Part shown: piece after piece, positions 1 through 7,546 of the stretch
Numbering within the stretch: the first letter of the stretch is position 1
Layout of the letters: every line of letters begins with the position of its first letter
NCBI GenBank assembly: GCA_002167365.1
Contig: NHCU01000022.1
Span: 18,252 to 49,830 of the forward strand
Reading direction: 5' to 3'
DNA: 31,579 nucleotides
Source of the DNA: Betaproteobacteria bacterium TMED41
Lineage (GTDB): Bacteria; Pseudomonadota; Gammaproteobacteria; Burkholderiales; Burkholderiaceae_A
Program-made: the position numbers and the translations under genes
Notes under the pieces: generated by a model
The model's database searches: none
What the model saw: the letters and a program-made list of their open reading frames with translations, nothing else
What the model was told of the DNA's origin: nothing

Positions 1-245
1 TTTGGGCAAGCATCTGGACAAGATAAAAATCCAAAAAAAACTGCAGTTACTTTCCCCTTAAAATCCTTAGATCGAACGATGTTCCCGTTTAGATCTGGCA
101 AAGCTAAATTTTTTCCCCAATCCGCTCCTGTGACATCAATGGAGTTGAACGCATATTGTTTTTCACAACCGAATAAACCAAGAAAGCTGGCTAAAAGCAA
201 TAAAACGATTGCAACCCAGGCCAGCCACTTTACTATCTTCATCAT
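1..245 (-). CDS. SCO1/SenC-family copper-chaperone lipoprotein, N-terminal part (cut by window edge)
   Basis: Only the first 81 codons are in the window; the gene runs off the left edge. The product starts with a lysine-containing N-region and a hydrophobic segment (about residues 7-26). A lipobox-like L-F-G-C follows, with Cys27 as the probable lipidation site, although Phe at -2 is not the usual small residue. A thioredoxin-like strand then leads into F-G-F-L-S-C76-P-D-A-C80-P, the CxxxC copper-binding motif of SCO proteins. These membrane-anchored periplasmic proteins help mature the CuA site of cytochrome c oxidase or act in copper and thiol homeostasis. Two ATGs stand in tandem (245 and 242); the ATG at 245 overlaps the mtnA stop as ATGA, so translation is probably coupled to mtnA. 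The family call is firm for a fragment. The exact role is inferred and the C-terminal His ligand is not visible. Confidence 0.85.
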   Translation of the reverse strand, partial: MMKIVKWLAWVAIVLLLLASFLGLFGCEKQYAFNSIDVTGADWGKNLALPDLNGNIVRSKDFKGKVTAVFFGFLSCPDACP

Positions 246-1318
246 TGCTCAGTTTTCAAGCTATCTAAATTATTTGGCGTTACAACGCCTCTTTCAGTAA
301 CTAAGTAACTGACCAAATAGGCTGGAGTGACATCAAAAGCCGGATTAAAAACTTTAGCGCCTTCTGGTGCCCAAATATTGCCATCAAAACCAGTTACTTC
401 TTTTGGATTTCTCTCTTCAATTATTACGTCTGCACCTGTTTTGGTTTGCATATCCACAGTTGACCAAGGGCAAGCTACGAGAAATGGAATGTTGTGCTTT
501 GATGCAAGGACTGCTAAAGAGTATGTTCCAATTTTATTAATGACATCTCCGTTGGATGTAACCCTATCAGCTCCAACAATGACTGCATCAACCAGTCCTA
601 AGCTCATCAAATAGCCAGACATATTGTCTGTGATGATAGTAACTGGGATCCTATCTTTGACAAGTTCCCATGCAGTTAAACGTGCGCCCTGAAGAAATGG
701 GCGAGTTTCACCTGCAAAAACCTCAATTTTTTTCCCCAGAGTTTGCGCTGATCTTATAATCCCCAAGGCGGTTCCATGCCCAGCTGTAGCCAATGCACCA
801 GCATTGCAATGGGTGAGAACACTGACTTTTTCACTCAACAGTTTTGCTCCATTTATTCCAATCTTTTGATTGGCCTGAATATCCTCATTGAAAATTAGCT
901 CGGCCTTGGAGTTTACCGAACATATTAATTCTGCAACTGTCAAATGAAAATTAGAATTAAAAGTCTTTTGGATTTCCTCCAATGCCCAAAAAAGGTTTAC
1001 AGCTGTTGGACGAGTTTTAGCTAGCTTATTTTTAAAGTCGTCAATTAATTTTAAAAATTGCAACTTATCTTTGTGATTTTTAAAAATGAAATCATCAGCA
1101 ATTTTTAATTTCTTTTTGGCCTCAATCACCCCAATAGCAAAGCCAAAGGCTGCCGCACATCCAATTGCTGGGGCACCCCTAACTATCATTTTTTCTATCG
1201 CATATGCAACGTCTTCGACTGTTTTACAAACAATGTATTTTTCAACTTTCGGAAGAGATCTTTGATCAATCAAAATTAACTCATTGTTTTTCCATTCTAA
1301 GGTTTCAAACTTGCTCAT
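242..1318 (-). CDS. mtnA: S-methyl-5-thioribose-1-phosphate isomerase
   Basis: The product belongs to the aIF-2B-like MtnA family and converts 5-methylthioribose-1-phosphate (or 5-deoxyribose-1-phosphate) to the ribulose-1-phosphate ketose. Counting from the ATG at 1318 it is 358 aa, close to the family length. Visible signatures are VRGAPAIG near residue 46, THCNAGALATAG carrying the catalytic Cys171, and VGADRVTSNGDVINKIGT carrying the catalytic Asp251. The Cys-Asp spacing of 80 equals that of Bacillus subtilis MtnA (Cys160/Asp240). The C-terminal NPAFDVTPAYLV block is also typical. The frame is open up to a GTG at 1357, and an ATG at 1348 overlaps the apt stop by 11 nt; 1318 gives the most family-like N-terminus, but 1348 is a real alternative because it could be reached by re-initiation. 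The gene lies after apt and its stop overlaps the next gene as ATGA. Confidence 0.93.
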   Translation of the reverse strand: MSKFETLEWKNNELILIDQRSLPKVEKYIVCKTVEDVAYAIEKMIVRGAPAIGCAAAFGFAIGVIEAKKKLKIADDFIFKNHKDKLQFLKLIDDFKNKLAKTRPTAVNLFWALEEIQKTFNSNFHLTVAELICSVNSKAELIFNEDIQANQKIGINGAKLLSEKVSVLTHCNAGALATAGHGTALGIIRSAQTLGKKIEVFAGETRPFLQGARLTAWELVKDRIPVTIITDNMSGYLMSLGLVDAVIVGADRVTSNGDVINKIGTYSLAVLASKHNIPFLVACPWSTVDMQTKTGADVIIEERNPKEVTGFDGNIWAPEGAKVFNPAFDVTPAYLVSYLVTERGVVTPNNLDSLKTEQ

Positions 1319-1337
1319 TTTCTTGGTTGGCCTTTCT

Positions 1338-1901
1338 TTAATGTCCATCAAAATCACAAATTGTTATTACATCAACGCCTGTTTTTTTAAGTTTTGATAC
1401 ACCACCAAGATCAGGTAATCCTACAATAAAGCAACAAGCTGCGACGTTTCCCTCTAATCTTTTAATTAAATTAATAGCCGCCCCGGCAGTTCCACCAGTA
1501 GCAATCAAATCATCAACCAACAAGACATGATCGTCTTTTTCTATTGCATCAACATGCAATTCCATTTCATCAACACCGTACTCAAGTTGATATTCTTCAC
1601 TTATGACTTTACTAGGTAATTTATTTTTCTTCCTGATTGGAATAAACCCTTTTTTTTGTGCGTAACTAATAGCCGCTCCAAAAATAAAACCTCTGGAATC
1701 AATACCAGCAACTTTATTAAATTCAATACCATTTATTTTTTGCAAAGCTATTTCTACTGAGTCAAACACCCCCTCTGGTTGCTTTAAAAGAGTAGTAATG
1801 TCTCTAAACAAAATACCAGGTTTAGGATAATTAGGAATAGTGCGGATTTTTTCTTTGATTTTCTTGTGGATTTGAATTTCATTTGTATTTGAATTAACCA
1901 T
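1338..1901 (-). CDS. apt: Adenine phosphoribosyltransferase
   Basis: This 187-aa type I phosphoribosyltransferase makes AMP from adenine and PRPP. The PRPP-binding loop is plain: VLLVDDLIATGGTAGA, about residues 125-140. The N-terminal PNYPKPGILFRDIT and the substrate-side GIDSRGFIFG are diagnostic of APRT rather than of xanthine or hypoxanthine enzymes. The ATG at 1901 lies inside the end of the aldolase gene (ATGGTTAA, 8-nt overlap) behind a purine-rich AGAGGG-type ribosome-binding site, so co-translation is likely. Adenine is the leaving base of the MtnP reaction encoded two genes upstream, so its place in the operon suggests recovery of adenine from methylthioadenosine. The C-terminus (CDFDGH) overlaps possible mtnA starts. 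Confidence 0.95.
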   Translation of the reverse strand: MVNSNTNEIQIHKKIKEKIRTIPNYPKPGILFRDITTLLKQPEGVFDSVEIALQKINGIEFNKVAGIDSRGFIFGAAISYAQKKGFIPIRKKNKLPSKVISEEYQLEYGVDEMELHVDAIEKDDHVLLVDDLIATGGTAGAAINLIKRLEGNVAACCFIVGLPDLGGVSKLKKTGVDVITICDFDGH

Positions 1902-2538
1902 TTCCCTCTTTCCTTAAAGTGCCATAATTTTTAAATTTTTCCAAAACATCTTGCATCTGTTCTTTTGTAAGTAACATAACTTCACCAATAGCAAGAGCGT
2001 TTACATACTGCTCGCATAAGGATTCAATTTCTTCAGCAATGTAAATTGAGTGTGCAAGCTTTGATGAACCAACAACTAAACCATGATTAGCCATAAGACA
2101 AGCACTTCGATTTTCCATAGCTTTAACAACATTATTTGACAATTCTTGTGTTCCAAAAAGTGCATAAGGACAACAACGTACATTTTCTCCTCCAGCAACA
2201 GCAACCATATAATGAAAAGCTGGCAACTCTTTATGTAAGCATGCCAAAACACAAGCATATTTAGAGTGAGTGTGAACTATAGATTGAATGTCTGCTCTTT
2301 TCTTGTACAAGTCACAGTGAATCTTCCATTCGCTTGACGGGGTTTCCCCGTTCATAATCTTGCCATTGATTGCCATTGTTACAATATCTTTCTCTTCTAA
2401 TGATTCAAAAGAACAACCAGAGGATGTAATTAAAAATTTGTCATCATCAATTCTTTGGCTGATGTTACCGGAAGAGCCTTTGTTTAAACCTAATGTATAA
2501 ATTTTTTTACAAGCTTCAATAAGATTATATTTTTTCAT
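1894..2538 (-). CDS. ald2: Class II (zinc) aldolase, FucA-like; probable 5-methylthioribulose/5-deoxyribulose-1-phosphate aldolase
   Basis: The 214-aa protein matches Escherichia coli L-fuculose-1-phosphate aldolase (215 aa) nearly end to end. GSSGNIS (21-27) binds phosphate. The zinc set Glu70, His89, His91 and His152 corresponds to FucA Glu73, His92, His94 and His155, and Tyr110 to the catalytic Tyr113, all at a constant offset of three. The C-terminal VLEKFKNYG is also FucA-like. The family cleaves ketose-1-phosphates to dihydroxyacetone phosphate plus an aldehyde. Because the gene lies between mtnP and apt/mtnA, the likely substrates are 5-methylthioribulose-1-phosphate and 5-deoxyribulose-1-phosphate, as for Ald2 of the DHAP shunt. 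MtnB dehydratase is in the same superfamily but resembles this protein less. The zinc-aldolase call is firm; the substrate is inferred from context. The start at 2538 lies 19 nt after mtnP with only an A-run upstream. Confidence 0.85.
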   Translation of the reverse strand: MKKYNLIEACKKIYTLGLNKGSSGNISQRIDDDKFLITSSGCSFESLEEKDIVTMAINGKIMNGETPSSEWKIHCDLYKKRADIQSIVHTHSKYACVLACLHKELPAFHYMVAVAGGENVRCCPYALFGTQELSNNVVKAMENRSACLMANHGLVVGSSKLAHSIYIAEEIESLCEQYVNALAIGEVMLLTKEQMQDVLEKFKNYGTLRKEGNG

Positions 2539-2557
2539 TTTTTTTTATGGCAATTAA

Positions 2558-3427
2558 TTAATTCTGATCTTTTAAAACTCTTCCAGCAATTGCAGAGCAT
2601 GCAACAACTTTATTTTTATCCCAATATTTCGGATCTGTTATTATGGCGTTGTTTAGCGCCACTTGGCATGAACATGAAAGATTTAAATCAAATTTTTTTC
2701 TCATTTTCATCAGCTCTATAACTAAGTTTTTTGCATTTTCACTATTTGCTCTCAGTGTTTCAATTACAGTCTCTACTGTTACCTCGTCGTGATCAGGGTG
2801 CCAACAGTCAAAATCTGTGACCATTGAAATTGACGCGTAACATATCTCCGCCTCTCTTGCTAATTTTGCCTCAGGCATATTAGTCATTCCAATGAGATCA
2901 CAACTCCATTTCCGATAGAGCTCTGACTCAGCTTTGCTCGAAAACTGAGGACCTTCCATTACCAAATAAGTAGCCTGATCAAAAATTTGTAAATTTATAT
3001 TTTTTCCTGCTGTCTTTATGTGTTGGGTTAATTTTTTACAAATTGGTTTTGCCATTGAAACATGTGCCACCAAACCAGTACCAAAAAAAGACTTTTCTCT
3101 ATTAAATGTTCTATCAATAAATTGATTTGGCAAAACAAATGAACCAGGGGGAAACTTCTCGTTTAAAGACCCAACCGCACTTAGCGCAACAATTTCATCT
3201 ACTCCAGCTCTTTTTAATGCATCAATGTTCGCCCTATAGTTGACGCTAGATGGGCTATAAACGTGGCCTCTACCGTGCCTTGGTAAGAAAACCACTGGCT
3301 GATCAAAAAGTTTGCCAAAAAGCAATTGGTCAGATGGAGTTCCAAATGATGAATCAACTGTCTTCCACTCGGGTAAGTCAAGTTCATTAATATTGTAAAT
3401 CCCACTTCCACCGATAATTCCCAACAT
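2558..3427 (-). CDS. mtnP: S-methyl-5'-thioadenosine phosphorylase
   Basis: The product is a 289-aa nucleoside phosphorylase of the PNP/MTAP family. It splits methylthioadenosine (a by-product of polyamine and other SAM-dependent reactions) with phosphate into adenine and 5-methylthioribose-1-phosphate; some members also accept 5'-deoxyadenosine. The N-terminal IGGSGIY, the RHGRGH motif near residue 50, the MEGPQFSSKAE region and the MTAP-type block TNMPEAKLAREAEICYA followed by VTDFDCWHPDHDEV support MTAP over inosine/guanosine-type PNP. The ATG at 3427 has a GGAG ribosome-binding site 8 nt upstream. It is the first gene of the run mtnP-ald2-apt-mtnA-SCO and is divergent from mnmC across a 65-bp gap. 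Confidence 0.94.
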   Translation of the reverse strand: MLGIIGGSGIYNINELDLPEWKTVDSSFGTPSDQLLFGKLFDQPVVFLPRHGRGHVYSPSSVNYRANIDALKRAGVDEIVALSAVGSLNEKFPPGSFVLPNQFIDRTFNREKSFFGTGLVAHVSMAKPICKKLTQHIKTAGKNINLQIFDQATYLVMEGPQFSSKAESELYRKWSCDLIGMTNMPEAKLAREAEICYASISMVTDFDCWHPDHDEVTVETVIETLRANSENAKNLVIELMKMRKKFDLNLSCSCQVALNNAIITDPKYWDKNKVVACSAIAGRVLKDQN

Positions 3428-3492
3428 TTTAATTGCTCCAAATAAATATTACTCTATTAGAATACTTAAATAATGAGAAAAAAAATACACAC
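3428..3492. promoter_or_regulatory. Divergent intergenic region mtnP/mnmC
   Basis: These 65 bp separate the mtnP ATG from the proposed GTG of mnmC and must hold, or abut, promoters for both operons. The stretch is A+T-rich, with several TATA-like hexamers but no clear -35/-10 pair. The GGAG ribosome-binding site of mtnP lies at its left end. I see no convincing operator or riboswitch fold. Confidence 0.5.
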
Positions 3493-4746
3493 GTGAAAAT
3501 AGCAATCATAGGATCAGGAATTGCCGGAGTTTGCATTGCTCGAGCACTTGCTAGGTTGGACAAATTTAGCTTTGATGGTCAAATTTCGGAAACACAAGAT
3601 AATTTTTTTCACAAAGTAGAAAATATTACAATTTTTGAGAAAGCCAACTCGTTAGATGAGGCGTTAAAAAAAAGTGCATCTGGTAATCCAATCGGAATCA
3701 TTCATCCAATAATATCCAAACGTTCATTTGCAACTGAATGGACTGAACAAGGAATATTTACAACTATTAAATGGGTCAAAGAACTTAACCTTGGAAGTCA
3801 GTTTTATGATTTTTGTGGAGTTTTACATCTACCTAGAAATAAAGAACAATCGCTTGACTGGAAGAAACTGGAAAATTATCAGAGCACAAAATCAGAACTT
3901 CTTACAAAAGAAAATTTACTTAAAGAATTTAAGTATTTAAAGTCAGAGGTTAATGCCATGTGGTCCTCACACTGTGGCTGGATAAGTCCAAAGGAATTTG
4001 TAAAAGCAGCGATAATTGAAACCAAGCAAAATTTAGGTAAAAGGTTCAAAATGATTTTTAATTCAAATCTTCAATTGCAACAACTCAAAGAGTACAAATT
4101 TATTGATCAAAAATATTCGCTAAAATCTTTTGACTCGGTTGTTATTGCTACAGGCTTTGGTAGTCCAAATTTAATAAATCAGAAAACATTGAAAAAAAGA
4201 GAACAAGACAAAAGGTTTCAAAAAAATGACATAAATGAGCAAGGTTTAACATCTAACAAACCTTTCTTAGAGTTGGTCAATGGCCAAATGACGGGAATTC
4301 AAATTGATTGTAGTAATACTATTAATATCAAATCAGTAATATGTAAATCAGGTTATTTAACGCCCGTCATAAACGGATTCATTTACTCTGGAGCGTCATA
4401 TGAAACTGTAAAAAAACCACATGACTTTACTAACGTAAAAAATAGAACTGAAAATATAAAGCGATTGAGTAATCTTATTTGCCCCAAATACTTCAAAACT
4501 GATTTTGAGACTCAACTAACCTTCGATCGAGTTTCAACTAGATGCGTTTCAAAAGATAAATTACCTATAGTGGGGCTTATTATGGGAGGAAACCAAAAAA
4601 TCTATGCCCTTACAGCTCTTGGATCCAGAGGACTTTCTTGGGGGCCTCTTGCCGCTGAAAACTTGGCCAAAGAAATCTTACTTGATGGCCGCATTAAAAA
4701 AAGTATTATTAGTAAGCATATTTTACCAAGTCGTTTTAAGATATAG
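3493..4746 (+). CDS. mnmC: FAD-dependent cmnm5s2U34-tRNA oxidoreductase (MnmC C-terminal half only)
   Basis: The product has a Rossmann FAD motif (IAIIGSGIAG) at its N-terminus, then SASGNPIGIIHPIIS, the characteristic MnmC block, then ATGFGS. Near the end come DRVSTRCVSKDKLPIVG and ALGSRGLSWGPLAAENLA, as in the oxidase half of MnmC. This half removes the carboxymethyl group from cmnm5s2U34 of wobble-modified tRNAs. At 417 aa the gene lacks the N-terminal methyltransferase half of the bifunctional enterobacterial enzyme (about 670 aa). I chose GTG 3493 because it starts right at the Rossmann strand; the only earlier start is a TTG at 3433, which would sit in the mtnP promoter. An unusual stretch of about 20 residues separates the first helix from the second strand (TIFEKA). 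MnmC identity is firm; the missing half is seen directly. Confidence 0.88.
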   Translation: MKIAIIGSGIAGVCIARALARLDKFSFDGQISETQDNFFHKVENITIFEKANSLDEALKKSASGNPIGIIHPIISKRSFATEWTEQGIFTTIKWVKELNLGSQFYDFCGVLHLPRNKEQSLDWKKLENYQSTKSELLTKENLLKEFKYLKSEVNAMWSSHCGWISPKEFVKAAIIETKQNLGKRFKMIFNSNLQLQQLKEYKFIDQKYSLKSFDSVVIATGFGSPNLINQKTLKKREQDKRFQKNDINEQGLTSNKPFLELVNGQMTGIQIDCSNTINIKSVICKSGYLTPVINGFIYSGASYETVKKPHDFTNVKNRTENIKRLSNLICPKYFKTDFETQLTFDRVSTRCVSKDKLPIVGLIMGGNQKIYALTALGSRGLSWGPLAAENLAKEILLDGRIKKSIISKHILPSRFKI

Positions 4747-4748
4747 GA

Positions 4749-5837
4749 GTGACTTTTATTAGCAATAACTCAATAAATTATTTACAGTTTAGTATTCCTG
4801 ATGTTGCCAAAATTTCCGAAATAACTAAGGATGTTTTTTGGATTAGAATGCCTCTTCAATTTAAACTTGACCATATCAATCTGTGGCTTCTCAGAGACAA
4901 GATTAACAATCAGCCAGGTTGGACTTTAATAGATACTGGCTTGTTTAACCAAAATAATAAAATTATATGGAAGTTAATTATTGAGAAATACTTTTTTGGA
5001 TTAAAACTTCAACGTGTAATTTGTACTCATATGCACCCAGATCATATTGGGTTGGCTAATTGGTTTTGTAAAGGATTAGACGACAATCGGTGGAATGCTG
5101 AGTTGTGGATGAGTCACAGTGAATTTTTTAATGGTAAAACGTATTCTCTGGAGGGAAAGCTCTCTTCACATCATGAAAATAATTCGAGAGGCTTGTTCAC
5201 ATTAAATTTTTTTTATAGCCATGGATGTAATATTAAAACCAATAAAATCAAAATAGATGAGAGATCAAACTACTATTCTTCAATGGTTCCTGATTTTCCA
5301 ATTTCATTTCATAAAATATCAGACAAACAACAAATAAAAATTGGTAAATCTAAATGGAAAATTATCACTGGTGCAGGTCATTCTCCAGAGCATGTCAGCC
5401 TTTACAATAACAAAGAAAACTTGCTCATATCAGGTGATATGGTACTGCCAAGCATTACCTCACACATTGGGGTGTTTCCGGATGAGCCTAATGGCAATCC
5501 ATTAGAAGAATTTTTGACAAGTCTGAATAAATTCAAATTATTGCCCAAAAATACATTTGTATTACCCTCTCATGGGCAACCATTTGAGGGAATAATGGCT
5601 AGAATAAAGCAATTAGAAAATCATCACCAAAAAAGAATGCAAGAAATCTTGTCAAATTGCAAAAATAAAAAAACAGCATATGAGCTGATTCCCAAGATTT
5701 TCTCAAAAAAACTAGACAACCATCAATTTTTTTTTGCACTATGTAAAATCATTGCTCACTTAAATTATGGTTGGCATATGAAAAAGTTAAGACGATTTGA
5801 GCAACAAGGCATAATTAAATTTGAAACTGTGATTTGA
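4749..5837 (+). CDS. MBL-fold metallo-hydrolase, function unknown
   Basis: The 362-aa protein carries a metallo-beta-lactamase fold with a complete binuclear metal site: THMHPDHIG (His94, His96, Asp98, His99), GAGHSPEHVSLY (His211/His215), SGD (Asp230) and PSHG (His275). A C-terminal alpha-helical part of about 80 residues follows, as in Zn-hydrolases related to glyoxalase II. The substrate cannot be read from the sequence; a thioesterase-like role is possible. The start is GTG 4749, only 2 nt after the mnmC TAG; AGGAG overlaps the start itself, so translation probably depends on ribosomes finishing mnmC. No other start lies before the conserved core. It sits 10 nt before etfB, so a link to acyl-group or acyl-CoA metabolism is possible but unproven. 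Confidence 0.82.
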   Translation: MTFISNNSINYLQFSIPDVAKISEITKDVFWIRMPLQFKLDHINLWLLRDKINNQPGWTLIDTGLFNQNNKIIWKLIIEKYFFGLKLQRVICTHMHPDHIGLANWFCKGLDDNRWNAELWMSHSEFFNGKTYSLEGKLSSHHENNSRGLFTLNFFYSHGCNIKTNKIKIDERSNYYSSMVPDFPISFHKISDKQQIKIGKSKWKIITGAGHSPEHVSLYNNKENLLISGDMVLPSITSHIGVFPDEPNGNPLEEFLTSLNKFKLLPKNTFVLPSHGQPFEGIMARIKQLENHHQKRMQEILSNCKNKKTAYELIPKIFSKKLDNHQFFFALCKIIAHLNYGWHMKKLRRFEQQGIIKFETVI

Positions 5838-5847
5838 AAGAAAAAAA

Positions 5848-6600
5848 ATGAAAATTTTAGTCCCTATCAAAAGGGTTGTTGACTATAACGTAGTTGTGAG
5901 ACCCACTTTGGACAAAATGAAAGTTGATACTGAAAACGTAAAAATGAGCATTAATCCATTTGACGAGATTGCACTAGAAGAGGCAATTCGGATTAGAGAA
6001 AGTGGGAAAGCTGAAGAGGTAGTCGTAGTTACATGCGGTGATGAAAAATGCCAAGATGTTCTTAAAACTTCCTTGGCTATGGGAGCAGATCGAGCTTTAC
6101 TCGTAGAGTGTAATAAAGATTTAATTCCTATTTCAGTTGCAAAAATCTTAAAAAAAATATCTGAAAAAGAAAATCCAAATTTAATTATTATGGGCAAACA
6201 AGCCATTGACGACGATTGTAATCAGACCGGTCAAATGCTAGCTTCTTTGCTAAAATTACCTCAAGCTACTTTCGCTTCAAAAATAGATCTTATCTCTACT
6301 GAAGAAATTGAGGTTACAAGAGAGGTTGATGGTGGAATCGAAATAGTTAAACTTTCTCTCCCAGCATTAATTACCGCAGATCTTAGACTAAATGAACCCC
6401 GGTATATAACTCTTCCCAACATCATGAAAGCAAAGAAAAAAATCACTGAGAAAATAACGCTTGTTGATCTAAATATTGAAATATCTAATAAATTACAAGT
6501 TTTAGAAATAAAAGAACCAGAACCCAGAGAGAAGGGTATCAAAGTGGAAAATGTTGACGAATTAGTTAACTATTTAAAAAATAATTCGGAGGCAATGTGA
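5848..6600 (+). CDS. etfB: Electron transfer flavoprotein subunit beta
   Basis: The 250-aa product has the normal EtfB length and architecture. It begins MKILVPIKRVVDYN, followed by NPFDEIALEEAIRIRE, VVVTCGDEKCQDVLKTSLAMGADRA and GKQAIDDDCNQTGQMLA, and ends with an IMKAKKKI region near the segment that docks partner dehydrogenases. With EtfA it forms the heterodimer that carries electrons from acyl-CoA and related dehydrogenases to ETF:quinone oxidoreductase. This sequence is of the housekeeping proteobacterial (group I) type rather than FixA. It precedes etfA with a 1-nt gap. No dehydrogenase partner or ETF-QO gene is in the window. Confidence 0.97.
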   Translation: MKILVPIKRVVDYNVVVRPTLDKMKVDTENVKMSINPFDEIALEEAIRIRESGKAEEVVVVTCGDEKCQDVLKTSLAMGADRALLVECNKDLIPISVAKILKKISEKENPNLIIMGKQAIDDDCNQTGQMLASLLKLPQATFASKIDLISTEEIEVTREVDGGIEIVKLSLPALITADLRLNEPRYITLPNIMKAKKKITEKITLVDLNIEISNKLQVLEIKEPEPREKGIKVENVDELVNYLKNNSEAM

Positions 6601-6601
6601 T

Positions 6602-7543
6602 ATGACGAGCCTTGTAGTAGTTGAACATAATAACAAAGAAATCGCTAGTGCAACCAAAAGCACTTTGGCGGCAGCACAAAAGCTAAATCTTGAAATTTGG
6701 GCAATAGTAATAGGCTTTGATTGTCTTGGTGTTGCCGAGCAAGCTCAAGGCTTCCAATGTATTAAGAAAATTTTTTGCATAAACGATAAGTTGCACGAAC
6801 ATCACTTTGCAGAATTACATGCAGATCAAATAAATCAATTTCTATTGCAATATAACAATGTAAAAAATGTTCTTATGTCAACTTCCTCTTTGGGTAAAGA
6901 AACTATGCCCAGAATAGCAGCATCACAAAATGTCTCCCAAATTTCAGATGTAACCAACATTTTGGACAATCACGAATTTGAAAGACCCATATATGCCGGT
7001 AATTTGACTTCTCGTATTTCATCATCTGAGCATATTAAATTACTGACAATTAGACCCACAAAGTTTGACACTCAAATACTCAACGGTGGAGATTCTATTG
7101 TTGAGAGTCTAAAAAGTATTGTGGCCGATTATAAAAAAAAATTGGTTACAAGAGAATATACAAAAAGTGACCGTCCTGACCTTGCCTCAGCAAAAGTGGT
7201 TATTTCCGGTGGGAGAGGACTTGGTTCAGCTGAAAACTACCTCAACACCTTAGAACCGTTAGCAAAAAAAATGAATGCTGCACTTGGTGCATCTAGAGCA
7301 GCAGTTGATGCTGGTTATGCTCCTAATGATTATCAAGTAGGACAAACAGGAAAAATTGTTGCCCCTGAAATCTATTTTGCAATTGGTCTATCTGGGTCTG
7401 TGCAACATCTAGCTGGTATGAAAGATTCAAAAATTATTATTGCTATCAATAAAGATCCCGACGCCCCAATATTTGAAGTTGCAACTTATGGGTTAGTAGC
7501 AGATTTGTTTGAGGTGATTCCTGAGTTGACTTCCAAATTATAA
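6602..7543 (+). CDS. etfA: Electron transfer flavoprotein subunit alpha
   Basis: The 313-aa product has the variable N-terminal domain and the conserved C-terminal FAD domain. Visible elements are SGGRGLGSAENY (about residues 200-211), GASRAAVDAGYAPNDYQVGQTGKIVAPEIY, GLSGSVQHLAGMKDSKIIIAINKD, and DAPIFEVATYGLVADLFEVIPEL at the end, which together form the FAD-binding signature of EtfA. It follows etfB by 1 nt and precedes cysB by 3 nt, so the three are almost surely co-transcribed. Confidence 0.97.
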   Translation: MTSLVVVEHNNKEIASATKSTLAAAQKLNLEIWAIVIGFDCLGVAEQAQGFQCIKKIFCINDKLHEHHFAELHADQINQFLLQYNNVKNVLMSTSSLGKETMPRIAASQNVSQISDVTNILDNHEFERPIYAGNLTSRISSSEHIKLLTIRPTKFDTQILNGGDSIVESLKSIVADYKKKLVTREYTKSDRPDLASAKVVISGGRGLGSAENYLNTLEPLAKKMNAALGASRAAVDAGYAPNDYQVGQTGKIVAPEIYFAIGLSGSVQHLAGMKDSKIIIAINKDPDAPIFEVATYGLVADLFEVIPELTSKL

Positions 7544-7546
7544 CAA

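Noticed and set aside
79..300. 73-codon plus-strand reading frame near the left edge
   Set aside because: It is antisense to the SCO-family gene, whose lipobox and CxxxC motif are clear on the minus strand.
1894..2538. Class II aldolase-fold protein as MtnB (methylthioribulose-1-phosphate dehydratase)
   Set aside because: MtnB shares the fold and would fit next to mtnA, but this protein follows FucA across its whole length, including the catalytic Tyr110 block HYMVAVAGG and the C-terminal EKFKNYG, which MtnB lacks.
3433..3492. Earlier TTG start for mnmC at 3433
   Set aside because: It would lie 5 bp from the mtnP ATG, inside the only space for promoters, and adds residues without family similarity ahead of the Rossmann strand that starts at GTG 3493.
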